DNA of 64,000 nucleotides from contig VWZL01001290.1 in NCBI GenBank assembly GCA_013396915.1, positions 124,001 through 188,000 on the forward strand. Reading direction: 5' to 3'. How positions within the stretch are numbered: the first letter of the stretch is position 1; every line of letters starts with the position of its first letter. The stretch is from Stercorarius parasiticus. Taxonomy: Eukaryota; Chordata; Aves; Charadriiformes; Stercorariidae. Both the position numbers and the translations under genes were made by a program. This document shows positions 20,793-35,589 of the stretch, piece after piece. The notes beneath the pieces were generated by a model that made no database searches, was not told the DNA's origin, and worked only from the letters and a program-made list of their open reading frames with translations.

Positions 20793-22155
20793 CTTTAAAC
20801 TTGACATATAAAACCACAAAAGACCCTACATAAAGCTGGTGCTGAGTAACAAAAGAATTTTTTTTTCTGTTTTCCAAGATCTTATTCTTCATCTTTCTTT
20901 TATACACCATGTGAATTCTGAATACCGACATTATGAATTCAAGCTTCCCTTAAATGTGTATTAAGAATAAATATATTGTTGTTCTCTTCAGGTTGTACTG
21001 AATGAATCCAAATGGGCTATCAGCTAAATCTGATGAGAAACACAGATGTTCTGAACTTTCAATGAATATCTCAGGTGGTTGCTGAGCTGCAAACAAATTC
21101 ATGTGATACACCATAACCCCAGTGGAATAAAATCTTCCCTGATAAGTATATTATTCAAAGTCAAAACATAACTTTCTAATTTCAGCTGAGGACACTATAA
21201 AATGTCTATGACAGTGAGCTGAAAATTAATAAAATATCTGTTGCAGAGATTCACTTCTGTTTTCTGAATTTGGAGGTTGCTAGGTGATGGAAAATAAGTT
21301 GGTTGAATCAATAGAAAATGCTTATGGGGAACTATGGAATGGATTGCAGGGTACAATTCTTTGAACACGAATTAGCATATTGTTATGAAAAAGAAGGCAT
21401 TTCATAGAATTATGGAGCTGAAGATTTGATAAGAAATTACTACCAGAAGACATGAGCTGAAAATTATTCTGGAGGCACTTAATGGTTAGTAATGAAAAGC
21501 AATAAATAACTGAGAATAAGAGAAAAGGAGAATATTGGAGAAGATGTAAGAAATCAAACAGCCTGGCTGCTTTTTAGATCTAGAAAAACTGTAACTGAAA
21601 CCTGGTTTTGATGCGATTAAGGTAAAATGCTGTTGACAATATGTACTTATACAGGTATAGTCAAAGTCAAAAGAGTATGCCTACATTTCATTTAAAAAGT
21701 CTAACCAGCCTTCCTAGCTAATTAGAGGATCCTTACACTACTTCACTTCTTGAGAATAAGAATACAGCCTCAATGGCAGACATCAATATAATACAACAAA
21801 CCATCATTAACAGAAGCAGAGCACTCTCTATATTTCACAGGCATAAAACTCCTAAAAGAACCACTATGCTTTGTTTATTTTTATGTATATTAAAGTCTAA
21901 ATATCTCAGTGCAATGATCAAGCTGTACTTCTATATTCTGAAGGAGTCAGCAGCATATTTATTGCCACCTTTCTAAGGTAATACTGCCTTGGTTTTGTCT
22001 TAAAGGTTACATTTCTTTAAAGCAAAGAATGGTCATGCAACAGGATTGAGGGATTAAGGAAAATCAAGCTATGTGGGAGAGCGCTGGAGAAAGTGAAACA
22101 ATGTAGGCGTAGGAATAATTGAAAATGAAATGCAAAGCCATTTGTAGCAATTTAC

Positions 22156-22185
22156 CTTTAACCTTGGTCACCATTATAGAGACCT
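22156..22185 (-). other. Isolated 30-nt exon-like block
   Basis: A long pyrimidine-rich acceptor (TTCTTGCTTTCTTCTGG...AAAG) and donor AAAG/GTAAAT flank 30 nt with one open frame, VSIMVTKVK. It could lie upstream of the candidate gene but is too short to judge. Confidence 0.13.
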
Positions 22186-23569
22186 CTTTGTGAACCAGAA
22201 GAAAGCAAGAAAATGCAGGACTGAAAACAATGGACAATTCTGAATTCTACTTTAGCAAAATCTGCCAGAAAATCCAGTATGTATATGGAAAGCTTCTAAC
22301 CAGATACCAGCTATTAAATAACAAACATTAATGAAACAGATAATATTGAAACTTGGATACTGCGACAGGCAGGATGAATAAGTGGGATTCTTGTTCTCCA
22401 CTTACTGGAGCACTGCAACAGGGGCAAAGACCATGGACATGGGTTACCTCTATATTTTCTAATAATGAAACAGACCTTGTCTGTCTCTTCAGCACAGCTC
22501 AGGGCTTCTTGGCGGTAGCTTCTTGAAGGAAAATCTGGCCCAAGTGCTCATTCTGTGCCTTTGCCCTGATAAGCTCTAGTTGGAGTCCTGACTTTCTCTG
22601 GGGTTAACAGCTTAACTTCAGAACAGGACTGGGATGCCTCCCAGGAACGTGCTTTTCCCTTTGTTAGCTCTCCAAGCCTTTGGCAGGTTGTTGGGCATCC
22701 CGATGGCTACTAGTAAGATCAGACTGAAACAGCTCCTGCACTTCAGATGTCCTTTTCTTTTAGCCTAGCTTCTTTCAGATTATTTGTGTGCACTGCCAAA
22801 GTAGTTTATGCCAATAGACTTAAAATACTTGCCCGTGCAGTCACGGACTAAGTATTTGTTAACCCAGGGGAAATTTCACGCCAACACTTAAGTGCAGTTC
22901 CACTCCACTGGCATTAGCAATGTTGAGGATTTAGCACAGTTAGGCTCTTTTTGAGAGTATGGGTCACGGCATAAAGCAAACAGGAAGCTATGTGAATGCA
23001 GTTTGCATGTTAACAAACCCAGACAAGCAGTCCCAGAGCTGAGGTGTTATGTTCTGCCTCTCTGCAGGACTTATTAGCCTGGGGAAAGCCCAGTGCTAAA
23101 CTGCATCTACCTGGTTTCTGTGGAGCTTGGAAGGAAGAGCCTTCAGCTTTCTGAAAAACACAAGTTTTCTGAAAAATACCAGGCAAATACTCTTGAATAA
23201 AGTCTACGTTATAAGAGATGCCTAGGTTAGCTCAGAGTTCCCAACATTGATCTTGCTTCTGGACATCTGGCAATGACGGGGACTTCCTTGAAAAATTATT
23301 GTAGTCTGAACATGGCTTAGGGCAGGTCGCTAAATCAACTTTCCCACAATGACTAAAACCTGTGTAAAGATGAGAAGAGGAAAGATTGCCCAGTCCTTAG
23401 AGCTTACAGAGAAGAGTTTGCTAGTTGGATGAAGATGACAAGTAATTTGTAATAAGGCAGGACCACAAAACAAACCAGATCTGGTGTCCAATAAGCCAAT
23501 TTATCTACAGGCAGCTTTGCCACCTTTAAAATCTTTACATGAAATCAAGAAGGGACTGTATTTGTATGC

Positions 23570-23600
23570 AATATTTATATACAATGAATATTTATATACA
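23570..23600. repeat. Short tandem duplication, 17-nt period
   Basis: AATATTTATATACA occurs twice, starting at 23570 and 23587. Confidence 0.8.
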
Positions 23601-24389
23601 GTGGCATTCCTGGACAGCTGATTCACACCATCAAAAAGGGCCAGATCTCTACTGATAAGTGAAACACAGTTCCTAACCGAAAACTGATGATATCATCTCA
23701 GGGACGTTCTTTCCTCCCACTATAACCAATTAAAGGACTCTCAAAAAAGTGAATAATTGTTCACATCATACCATGTAAGCATAATTAAGGAAAGAAAATA
23801 TATGGTCATATGGGAGTTGAAATTGTAGCCACAGATTCCTTTCTTCTTAATAATTCATTAGAATTAGTCAAAATTAAATTCCAGACATCACCGTAAAGCA
23901 GTGATATTACTGTCCCTTAACAGGTTATGGCAGTCATAGTTTGTGTAATTTTGTTTGTACTTTAGGGGAGTTACTGTTCCATGAAATTCACTGTTTTGAA
24001 TTAGAAGTTTTGTGTGACATTTCAGAAGGACCTTGGCTGGCCTTTGGCATTCAGGAAAGCTAGCACCACTTTAATAGCACCATGTCCTTTCTCGGAGTAC
24101 CGTTCTACAAGGTGGTAGTAATATCTACTTCTGCTTGCTTTATAGTTCTGTCAAATAATTTCATGTCTTCCGAATGGGATAATAAAATCAATTGATAGCA
24201 CTAAACCATTTTATTTTCTCTCACACAGATGCTTATTTAGTGACAGTTAAAAGAAAAAAAAGTCTTTAACCACCTATAATCCATACAGCTGAGATCACCA
24301 TGGCACTCTAAAAACAGCTTTGTAAAGGATCTGTAGCAGAAGGTTGACTGAGTCAGAGAGATACTCCAGTCTAACAAATGTGCTCTCAC

Positions 24390-24478
24390 CTGTACATGTT
24401 TGTACTTTATACTTGTAAAACAACACTTCAAATATTAGAAGCCTGGATATGGTAAATATTTTTAAGATCAGCTCAGTG
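24390..24478 (-). other. Isolated exon-like block
   Basis: An 89-nt block inside a 135-codon open frame (24295-24702), with acceptor TTACTGTCTTCAG and strong donor TACAG/GTGAGA. Translation begins TELILKIFTISRLLIFEVLF. Its composition is close to that of chance frames in AT-rich DNA. It could be an upstream exon of the minus-strand gene, but I could not link it. Confidence 0.18.
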
Positions 24479-27400
24479 CTGAAGACAGTAAGTGCACTTG
24501 TTTTAGTAAAGCCACATCCCATCCAAAATATTATCAAGTAACCTAAGATGGCCTTTAACTTACAATGCCTTCTTATTGTAGTAGCATAATATTCATATAT
24601 TGTTATATGATATTTAATACATGCAATCAAATGAAAATATGTATTTTTTAGTTTTGAACACAAACATAACACCATAATGTCATAATAATGAGAAGTATAC
24701 AAACACTATGGGACTCAAAAGTATGTGAAATAGTTAAGAAGTTAGAGGAAATTATTGCTAAATTTTTTTTGATTAGCAATATTGACTTTGTCAATATTGA
24801 AACTTAGAAAACTTATATTTTGCATAGGAAGAACAAAATACAAGCATTTCAGTAATAACAAAGGTGTCAAAGGTTTAATTTTCTTAATATGTAAAGGCCG
24901 AAACTGAATAATATTTGTTTCAAAAGCTTGCAGTGGTGTTTAAAATTCTCCTTTGGGAGAATATTTTTCAATACATTTTTACAGTTCATCAGTAGGAATT
25001 CTTACTCGTTCTATTTTCCACAAGTACATACTTTTTATGCAACTACAGTGCTTAAGTACCAGACTGTTAAACTGTAATTCAACTTCGCATCATGTTGGAT
25101 CTATTTTATATGTAATTAAAAAATTCAGCATATATTGCATTGAATTTAACAAAGTTTAAAATTAAAAATCTGAAAGCAAATCCTGGAATCCCATTTTATA
25201 GTTGGAAGTCTTGTACACAAAGGAAATAACTTATGTACTTCCAGACTTACACAGTAAGCCTATAGCAAATCCAGAAAAATATCCATATGACATGATACCT
25301 ATCTAATCATATGAAACTGTAATCCGGTGTCTTTAATCACAAACTAGTATCTTTCTTCACTTTTCTATGTTTATCCCAAAGTAAATATTACATATATTAT
25401 TGAAGTTACTAGTTTTGATACCAGATGGTCTAGCTTTTCAGTTCAAGGTAACAGCATGGTTAAACAAAAGCAGTACTTTTCTAACTTAAAGCACCAGACT
25501 TAATCGCTATTAATAGTTACGCATTCAGGAATCAGATTCACAATTTGTAAATATTTTGACAGTAACTGGACATTCATAGCAGCAACTAAAATTTTGACAG
25601 GAATTATCCAGAATTCATTAGCAGTCCTCTTGGTTAACACATCTATTACCTGCTTGCAAAACTGATACTAACATTAATTTGGTGATCACAGACAGAAGCA
25701 CAAGAAACAGCAAGTATTCAGCAAACAGTTTGCAGGCAACTAATAGGCTGAATATATTCTACAAAAATATTGCAAAAATAACTGTGGATAATAAATATGC
25801 CAGCAGAAACCAAAAAGGGGTCATGCAAAGATTGTTAATGGAATGATGCAATAAATTTGCAATTTGATTTCTTACCTGAACTTTAAAATATCAGCATTGA
25901 AATAAAAATGAAGAAACGAGAATGATCTGTAAAATTACTTTTAGCCCTCTCGTCACTGCAGTAACATTGATTCTGTCAGTAGTGAGGGGTACATTTGACA
26001 TAAATTACTACAGTTAAGTCCCCTCACTTATCACAGACTTATCCCAACTTGTCTGTATCAGTGAGCAGGGGTCATATGTATCCTCTTTCCCAGCTCACTT
26101 CTGGGGTTGACTGAAAGAAGAAAAACTGCCAAATAAGACTTTGAAAGTTCTTCTCTCTTCAGTACTGCAGGACTTCAAAGGCCAAGGCGAGGACATGAGT
26201 TTGAACATCTGTATGAGCAATGTTACAGTTAGTACAGTTCTCCCCATGTACCTTCTTAGTCATGCATCAGTCACTACTGAAATGCATGCATCAGCACTTA
26301 AAATTCACAAGGTATTGAAGCTTCTTCTTCTCAAGATAGTGAGTAAGCTTCTTAGCTCTCAATTTGCTTGTTGTTAACTATAAGGAAAAATAGAGTGGAA
26401 ATCAGAAGTTGTGGGTGCAAACTCACCAACGGGAGAATCAGAACATAGCTTTTAATCAAAATCAGAGTGAACCAGACCCATGCAATGTATACAATTCTTC
26501 CCAAACCCAGAATTTTTACCACATGAAGTTGTGAGATTCCGATTTTCATCCAAGGCAAAACCCAGGAAACATTTGGGTACCATCACAAACAACTATTTGA
26601 GGCCTAGTTTCCAGCAGGTGAATGACACTGGAAGTCACACGTACAAGTCATTAAAAGTAAAACTGAACATTATCAGAGAATAACTTAACAGAGTCTATAT
26701 TATAATGTAAATATGTATAAACTTGAGGCCTCAGATATTACTGTTTATATGACTATGATGAAATGATTCAGTGGAGTACAAGATATGGATTAAGCCTTAA
26801 ATGTACTAGAATTAGCCATTTTAAAAATCAAAGGAATAACACAACTTCCTGCCCTGCTCCTCATTAGTGCTGGATGAACCGTAGGCATCTAAGGGTCTTA
26901 AAATATTTTTCAGTGCTTGCTTATTTGTTTGTTAGCTTTAGTGAGTATTTAGACAGCAGAAAATACATTGCCTTTACAAACATTTCAAAATCTCTTCTAA
27001 GTGGATGATGGAGTTCAACTTGAACTTTTCAGTCACTATCCAAGTGAGTTCAACACGAGACAAAATGAATTCACTCATCTCTTCCTTCATACCTTCTGGT
27101 AAATACAGCTTACAGCATCGCAGCAAATTGTAAATTTGTACCTCTGTGTTCACATGTGAAGGCTCTATTCAGGATTGAATAATACATAACTTGTCAATAT
27201 ATTATTTACTTCAGGAAACACAATGTGATTGATGCAATCAGACACAATAAGCTGCAGCACAGAACAGAGCAGCGGAAAATTCAGGAGAAAGAAAAAAAAT
27301 CCTAAACCCACTTCTAATCCTGAAACAGGAAGAAAAAGAAAAGAATCAGGCTTTCATGAAAGAAAGCCAGACATCAAGAAACCAAGAGGTGAAGAAAATA

Positions 27401-28447
27401 CTCATTCTGGTTTTAATTTGCTATAATCAGTAATCACAACCCTGTTTAAATGTTTTTTTTTTTCCAGTTTACTAGCTTCAGTTTGAAATTCTTAATTTTT
27501 CTTAATTTTTTTTGCTGTAGCATATCCTTCATTTTCTCCCTATGAAAGTATTAATACACTGTAATCAGAAGTTTTTGATCTATTTCTTTAAGAAAGTGCC
27601 ATTTTGTGCATTTCTCAGAGCACTTCTTGAAAGTTAATTATAGGTCTCATCTTTCTGAAATTTAATTTTTCTCCATAGTCATGGAAATGCTGGGCCCCCA
27701 AAAGAGATGCAGGATTCCAATATTGTTAAAATCACTGCCCCACACAAGGGAAGAAAAGGGAGACTTTTCTTTTGTTTTCTCAGTGCTTCCTTGATTCTGT
27801 AACCATAGATCACATTACAGCCTCATTTGCCACAACATCACACGTAGAGATCATGCTGAATTATTTATCCACTCTGCTCACAACCTTTTTCGTATTTCAC
27901 CTCGAAGTTGCCTCTTCTTTCTGCTCCTGTCCCTTCATGTGGGTATTACCTGTATTACTTGTTACTATATATATAATTTTGCATTAAAATATTTTTTTCT
28001 TTCAATAGGCTTAATTTACCTCTCAGTCTAAATGGTTCCTTGACTTTGATAGTTTAGCTGTCCACCAAGCTTTATAAGTGACTTTTAAGTGATTTTATAT
28101 TTACTTTGGACTGCTGAAGGAATACTAAATAATGTTAGACCTATTATTTATCTCTTCAAGATTCTGCTAGGAAACACCCCTGGTGACAACTACTTTTGAG
28201 ATCTGTCAACTAGCTAGCTCTTAATTCATTTCACATAGGCTTTATAGATACGAATAGTGCTATTTTCCTATCACATTGTTGAAGGCAACTATATTATATA
28301 TATACAGTTACCTTTATCCGTCAAAACTGCAATCTCAGATGCTGAAAATAAGTTTACATCACAAGACAGATTTTGCATATAGTTTTTGAGTATTTTTTTA
28401 CATTATTTGGTTCTTTATTGGTTTGGGATGGTTTTTGTTTTCTTGCT

Positions 28448-28456
28448 CCCCCCCCC
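28448..28456. repeat. Poly-C run
   Basis: Nine consecutive C in an otherwise T-rich context. Confidence 0.8.
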
Positions 28457-31400
28457 GTCTTGTTCATTTCTGGTGCTTTACTAGAAGCCTGTCAGATTAA
28501 CTAGTTTACAGGAGCTTGTCTTGCCTTTTCTGAAAAAAAAACACAACAGCTTTGTGGGGCTACCTCAGTATATCTATTTCAGGAGTTATATTAAAAACTG
28601 AAAAGATTAAATATATTTTCAGCCAGTTCTTTTTGGGAAAGTGTGTGCTGTTTAGAGTGTAGTCAGTATTTAAGCTTATTTTAAGAGATCTCATTTACTT
28701 TCCGTCCTACCCCAAAGAGAGAAAGAGAACAGGAGTTCCATTGCAGTTGAAGAAATGTCATCCCTGAAAGCACAATTCACAAGACCCCACAGTTATTTAG
28801 CCCTACTGATTTAAAAAGTTGACTCGCTAGCAGATGCTCTCTACTGTCTGCTATTACCAATGGACTAGAAAGTGCTTCATTGTTTTCAGTCACATTACCA
28901 GACACACCTACATAATTTCACAGCTTTCCAGATACTAGACAATTTTTCTTATTAGTGATTACCTGTGCCTTTTCTACATTGCTATTCAAAGGTTCATCAT
29001 CTCCATCTGGTGTCTGGCTTATGACCCACTAGGGTTTATTACGTTCCAAATATAGTTCAAAAAACCCCCACCAAACTCACTATTTTATTGATTTGCATTA
29101 AGAGCCAGGGATTTCTTTCCTGCTACCTCCAGCTTCTCTTGTCAATTTTCTACAGTTTCAAATTTCTAATTTTTACTGACTGTTATTTTCTTATCTCCTC
29201 TTTCCTTTGACTATATGATATTTTTTAATATCTCTTTGTTGCCTTCATTTCACCACTTGTGTTGTTCAGTGGATTGAGTTATACACAGAAGAAATAGGCA
29301 GGCTCAGCCAAGGACACAGGAAAGAGGAATGACCATATAAGTGGCAAAAGAACACAGGCCTGGAATCTGAAATTGGTACTTCAGAGGAAAGAATTCACCT
29401 CTGTACAAAGATATTTGACATCTACTAGTGCTAAGTATGATGCAAGAATGAAGTATTCTTACTCTAGTTTATCTAATATATTCATCCCAGACTGTGCAGT
29501 TTTGACCTACCAAGCATTCTCAATATTCATTCGCATTCTCACATAATTTTTTTCCCCTCTCTCAATTTTTTTCTCATAATTTTTCTTAGCATTGAAATAT
29601 TATAATTCTTGAAACCCAGCCCTCTTATAATAGCTATTACAGTTGGTCTCCAGCATACATCTGTAAATAGAAGTCCATATTAATAGTAAATTGATGCTTT
29701 AAAATAGTAGCTTATCCAGTTCTCTAGTTTGATTTGACCAGTATAGAACAGACCCCTTCCCTCATTTCTTGTTGAACTGTGCTGGTTAACACATTACTTT
29801 GCAGGCATTCAGGAACTAGCACTTCTGAGTTTTCAGTAGCCTTAAATAAGGTAATGATTTCTTTCATATGGAAGGTCTCTTTCTCACACACACAAACATG
29901 TGTTCTAAATTCCTGAATGAGGTAAAACTGTTTACAGTATTCTGGTCATGTGAATCACCCCAATCTCTATCTTTTATAATACCACCTATATAAAATGTTT
30001 CATACCACTTAGAATTTCTACCTTTTTTTTTTATTAACATTTAGCCTTGATAACAAAGCAAATTAAAAACTGCCTTCATCATTTCATGAGCTTGAGTTTA
30101 TACAGGATTTGTTTATTTAATGTTCTCTAGGATGCTTCTGCTTACCTGTCACTGAGAAGATCAGTGTTCTCCTAGGAGAACAGGCTGACCTGCTCACTTG
30201 GCTGTTTTTCTTGTGAAAACACAGTACGACCCAAAACACACACACATCATACATACAACAGTTCATCTCTTGTATTTTCTGCCATCTGTCTTTTGTTTAT
30301 GAAACCATAAGGACATCTGCAAAGACACTTCATATTTTTCTCTTATGCAGTTGCCCTCCGAGCCCACATTGGAACAGTTTTCATAAGCATGCAGTTTCAT
30401 GTCATTCCATATCTTAGTTACAATAGATATGCTATATAAAGTTCTGTAAAATGACTTTATACTTCTGACAAACCTTGCTGTTATGATTTCCATTACATGA
30501 ATGTAGAACACCCTATATTTTGTTTTTAAAAAGACTTTTTTTTCCCTATTTGTAATACAGAAATCTTTATGAGTTCTTGCTTCTACAACGTGCTTGAATT
30601 ACTTTCCTTAGTACCTGCTTCTTCATGCCAAATAACGTTCACTAAACACGTCCCCTGTAACTCTGTGTTTTGTCCTTCCAAAACAGCTATCTCACTATAT
30701 GACTCATCAAATCTATAATAAAAATGTAAAATTCCTAGCTAGATAGGTGGCCTCCTACCTCTCCTTAGCAGTTGGTTATCAAATCACCAATCTGTTTCAT
30801 TTTCTTTGTGGTGTTTCTGGCAGGCTTCTCAAACTATGTCATCTTGAGAAAAACTTTGTTTTTTCAAACAGCGTGTTGATATTTTCATTCCAGGTTACGA
30901 ATCGTCTCCTTCACAACTATCAGATTATACTTAATGCTGCTACAATCTCTGTTTTCACTTTGAAGTATTTTAAGGATGAGGGCTTCATCAATATGTAGGT
31001 TAGTGGTTGAATCCTTACAGACAGGGAGATGGAGAGATGAAACGGGAAGTAGAATAGAAAACACAACCTGTCCAAGCCAGCTTAGTCATTGCACTTGATT
31101 ACTCATTATCTTCTTCTGTTACCTGCTGCAAAGCCATCTGTTAGTAGAAGGAACTCTACTCTTTTTCTCCAAATTTGCTCAAAATCCCTTGTTTACCATT
31201 CTGTTCAAGCAGTTTCCTGGGACTACTTGTACACATAAAGTTAATCGTGTTCTTGCATGTTTGCGTGAACAAGGTCAAATGTTTGCCAAGAAGATTAAGA
31301 AGTTTCTGGTGTTTTCATTATTGAATGAATAAAAACGTTATCAAACTCCCACAAACAAAACAATGTTAACAGAATTACCTTCTTCCTCCATTTTTTTCTC

Positions 31401-34400
31401 AGACGTTGAGGTATTTTTCACTGAACACATTTGATGAAATAAAAGAGCTACAACTACTAGTCACTTCAGCAAATAATTCAGACATTGGTTTTTTTAGATA
31501 CCCCCCTCACCTGGGCCATGTATGGACAGAGGGTGTTCATGTTAGAGCTTTAAAGTATTGCACATTTCAACTTTGCAGTGCATTGAACCAAACTTCTCTT
31601 AATGTTGAAGTAATGAATTAACACCTAATCTGATACTTTCGTTTTCTTGAATAATACTGTTTGGTATTTATAAGCCTGTTGGTCAAAAAAACAAATAATG
31701 CATAATAATTTTCCTCATAAAACTCAGCACAGTAAGGCATTATTACAACAGCTATAACTTTATGCAACTTTACTGACTTGCAGAATTCATATTTCATTAG
31801 ACAAAAGCTTTACCACTCACAGCTATTCTAAATTTTTGATTGTTAATGCCCTTGAAACTAACATCTTTAATATTCAGACATTAATATCTTCTAGTATAAA
31901 CTACCAACTTGATTTGTAGTTAAATACTTAATTTTCTCTATCTGATGACCTGGAAATAATGGGCTTATAAACAGAAATACAACACCTATTTGCTTTGTTT
32001 TGATTTTTAATGACTTTGAAGGAACAGCATTATTTTCTTATTGAGAGCTTTCTCTCCGTAAATATTGTTAATAAATAGGTAGATAAACAGTGAAAAAGTA
32101 GTCAAATTTAATCTGCTTTTGTAAGAATATATATTTGTAGTGAAATTACTGGGAATTGGGCACCAATCAAACACATTAGGATAGATGTTGCACTGTAAAC
32201 CGTTTTTTTTTACTTTACATTCCAGATGTACTAAAATGGGAATTTCAAAAGGTAAAAGTTGAATTTGGTAGTTTTGTTCTGTCCAAAGAGTATCTTTGCT
32301 TGACAACTTGATTTTATCTGGCATTTTATTCAACCAAATTAGGATCCTTTAAAAACATTGAACTTATGAACCATTTCTAATGAGTAAACTGTGTTGGATT
32401 TTTCCTCCTCATCATCACTAGTTGCTTATAAAAAGGTATGTTTCTCAATGTTGTCTTTTTGAAATACAGTTTCTGTGGCAAATTGCTTGTTTATTATCTT
32501 CTAGTGAGCAAATTGCTATAAAAAATAAAATTTTTAATTATAAGATCCACCTTGTGCTATTTTTCATACCCATCTTTGAACTAACATCTGCTGTTCAGCT
32601 TTCCAAATCAGTCCATTTTAAGTGAGAAACCACAGTATTTCTTCTAAGGAAAACCATGTCTATTCATTTCTTATTTGTCCCATAGACTACTTTTTATAGT
32701 ATTCATGACATACACTAGACTTGTAAATAGTTGAAGCAACTATTTGAAAAATTTAGTTTCTAGCTAACAATGAGGCTTGAATCAATAATAGCAATGATTA
32801 CAGAAGATCATTTGAATGCCCTATAGGGGAAACAACAAAAATAAAGGAATGGAACAGCAAACAGTTTCTCATTGTTCTTATTAAATAACCAGTGAGTTTA
32901 GATGCATCAAGGCACCATCCTGTAAAATCAGGGGAACACTACAACCTGGAATATAAAAGAGACTTACTCAAGAGACAGTTCAGCTGTACATTAAACCACT
33001 TCCAACTGAACCACAGGGCAGATACAACACTCTAATCATCTGTTTCCACATATGTGCAGGGTTTTGGGTATTCGCAAGAGTTTTTGATTCTCATCTGTGT
33101 TAACTAGTTTATATGTTATGTTTGATTTTCTAAACTTCTGTTGTATTGTACTTTTTAAACACCCTAAAGAAATGCAGTCCAGGGAAGCTTTCTCAATTTT
33201 TTAGAGTAGCAATCTCACTGAAGCCTTTTGCTCAGCAAGTTTACATCCAGATTCTGCTTGGAGTATAAACATCCAACAACTGTTTCAGGTTTATAATTCA
33301 ATTTGGCTTCCTTTTGATGGGGGGGAAAGTCTATTCCAATTGTCATTGTTCACTAACAGCAGAGGTGAATTTATTCCTGTCTGATAAATCTGACATTTCT
33401 TTAGATGAAACTCGTAGATTGATCCACTTTTAAAAGCATGCAGACATTTCACTATATCTTCATGTTAGGAAGAGAAATAGTCAAATTGAAAAATGTTGCA
33501 AAGTGTTGACATTTCTAAATTATAGTAGCGATTTGGGTTTAAATTAAATAAGACATAGGGTTCCAATTGTCAGCTTTCATTTAAGATCATTTCAGAGATG
33601 ATTAAGGCGTTTTAAAATCATAATACTACAAACTCAGTTCACCAGAGCTGTAGCCACTTAGCCAACGTTGACTAAAAGCAGAGCATCCAGCAAAACAGTT
33701 CAGGTTTTGAACTTGCTATTAGATTCCAAACAGCCACAGCCAGGGATCCACTGGCGTAGCAAACCAAAGGTTCTGATTTGATCATAAGATCTTTATTTCT
33801 CTCTTCCCTGGATTGGAGGGTTCACCCTCTTTAGAATATGACTTTCATAGTAACAGTAAAAAATCAGAAACTATTATCACCTAGTTGGTGACTATTATCC
33901 TTTCCAAACTTGCTGAAATTTTCCTTTAATATTAACATCTTCTGTAAATGTATCTTTCCTTTATACTTTATTTTATCCTTCCTTTGTCTCCAACCCTCTG
34001 ACCATACATAAAGTTCTATAAAAAACTTGCTTTAGACTTCCCCTTGCCATTGCACAGTTTTCCTGCTTCCTCATATCTAAGGTACCTGAACCATTAGTCT
34101 TTTCCAACTGTCTGAAGACAGTCTTCCTTGAAAGTGAGATTTCATTATTAGGTCTAACGAGCAAGACGGAAGAAAAATACTTTTTACTTTTTACTTGTTC
34201 CGTCTGCTCCATTCTCTTCAACTGTCTTTGGTTCACAGTTCTGCATTGACTGGTACGTCTGTATTTTTACTGACAACTTTATTCGCTCCTGTCCCAGACT
34301 CATTCAGTGGCTTGTCCTGTTGCATTTTAGGAACAGAGGAGGCCAAGTTGCTCTTAAAACTTTTGACCAAAAACTCCCAAATCTTCTTGTCTACCAACTC

Positions 34401-35399
34401 AGTCTTTCTTCCTGTCAGCCTCACATCTGTTCCTCACATCTAGCCTTGAGCCCAGCATGAAAGAACACCAGTTGTTATCCTTAAACCCTGACATCTGTCT
34501 CTGTTTCTCCATCATGTCCATTTTTCTTTCCCAAGCATGAAAATCTTGTAATATGCCAGATTGTCCTCTTTTTTTTTTTCCAGCCACAGTCTTCATATCC
34601 ATAATGTGAAGATATTTTGCCAAAGATTTGCTTCTAACATTGCCTGTTTAGATTCTGAACAAGTAAATATATTATAAAGATGTTATCAGCTGTATTTATT
34701 GGATCATATGAAAATTGACCTGGCTGGATGAATAACAGACAAATAGGCAGAAGCAGTTTGGGGGAAACAAGCTATTAAAAGGTTAAAAAGAAATAAGAAT
34801 ACAGAGAAAAGAGAAATGGATAGATGTGTTTTGGATTGCATGAATTTAATCCTCCATTGAATTTGAAATATGTGTATGGCAATCTAGAAGCAGGATTATT
34901 TTTTTTACAAATTTAGTGGCTTACATGATGCACCCAAACTCTACTATCAAAATAAATTCTGAATAATTTTGAAATTTTTGTGATACTCAAAAGATGACTC
35001 TTTTTTTCCCCCGTATCGCATCAGCACCAGCACAAGCTTTTCAAGGCAAAGCTTCCTATATGTTTTATCATATTAAGCTTCTGCAGGCATTTGAGGTTCT
35101 CACTCCTGAGGGCAAAGCAAGATCACCAGCAGTAACTAGTGACAGACAGTGTGCCGCTTTCTCAGGTCATCTGTTTAACTTAAACCTTCCAAATACACAA
35201 GTTCCCCAAGCAGACTGTTATTCCACCTCTTCTCTGTTCGTGACATTTGTTTCTTCTCTTATTTTCACCAAACTATCATTAGTAGGATGAGGACAATATT
35301 TATCTAAGGTAGTAAGCGACTAACCCCAACTTCCAGCAGGAGTTCCACCTCCACTGGCCACCACATGCACTCTCTCTTTTTCTAAGGGAGTATAAAAAT

Positions 35400-35530
35400 A
35401 TGGATAAATATTTTCTTTATGTGTACACAGATATATTTTATCTAGAAAGATATATTTGTATGTATCCATATATAGCTATATGTGTACATATATAAAGATA
35501 TATGAGATAAATATATATACATATAAGAGC
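35400..35530. repeat. AT-rich low-complexity tract
   Basis: Dense TATA/ATAT-type sequence for about 130 nt immediately left of the GC-rich island. Confidence 0.7.
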
Positions 35531-35589
35531 TAAAGAAATGAATAATTAAAGTTTAAATGTGACTAGAAAGGAATTAAACAAAAGTAAAA

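Larger units (their letters stand above)
20793..35400. other. Long AT-rich stretch without identifiable genes
   Basis: Apart from small repeats and two weak exon-like blocks (22156-22185 and 24390-24478, minus strand), I see nothing supportable. Open frames here are short and Ile/Phe/Ser/Leu-rich. If the minus-strand gene extends upstream, its remaining exons should be here or beyond. Confidence 0.35.
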
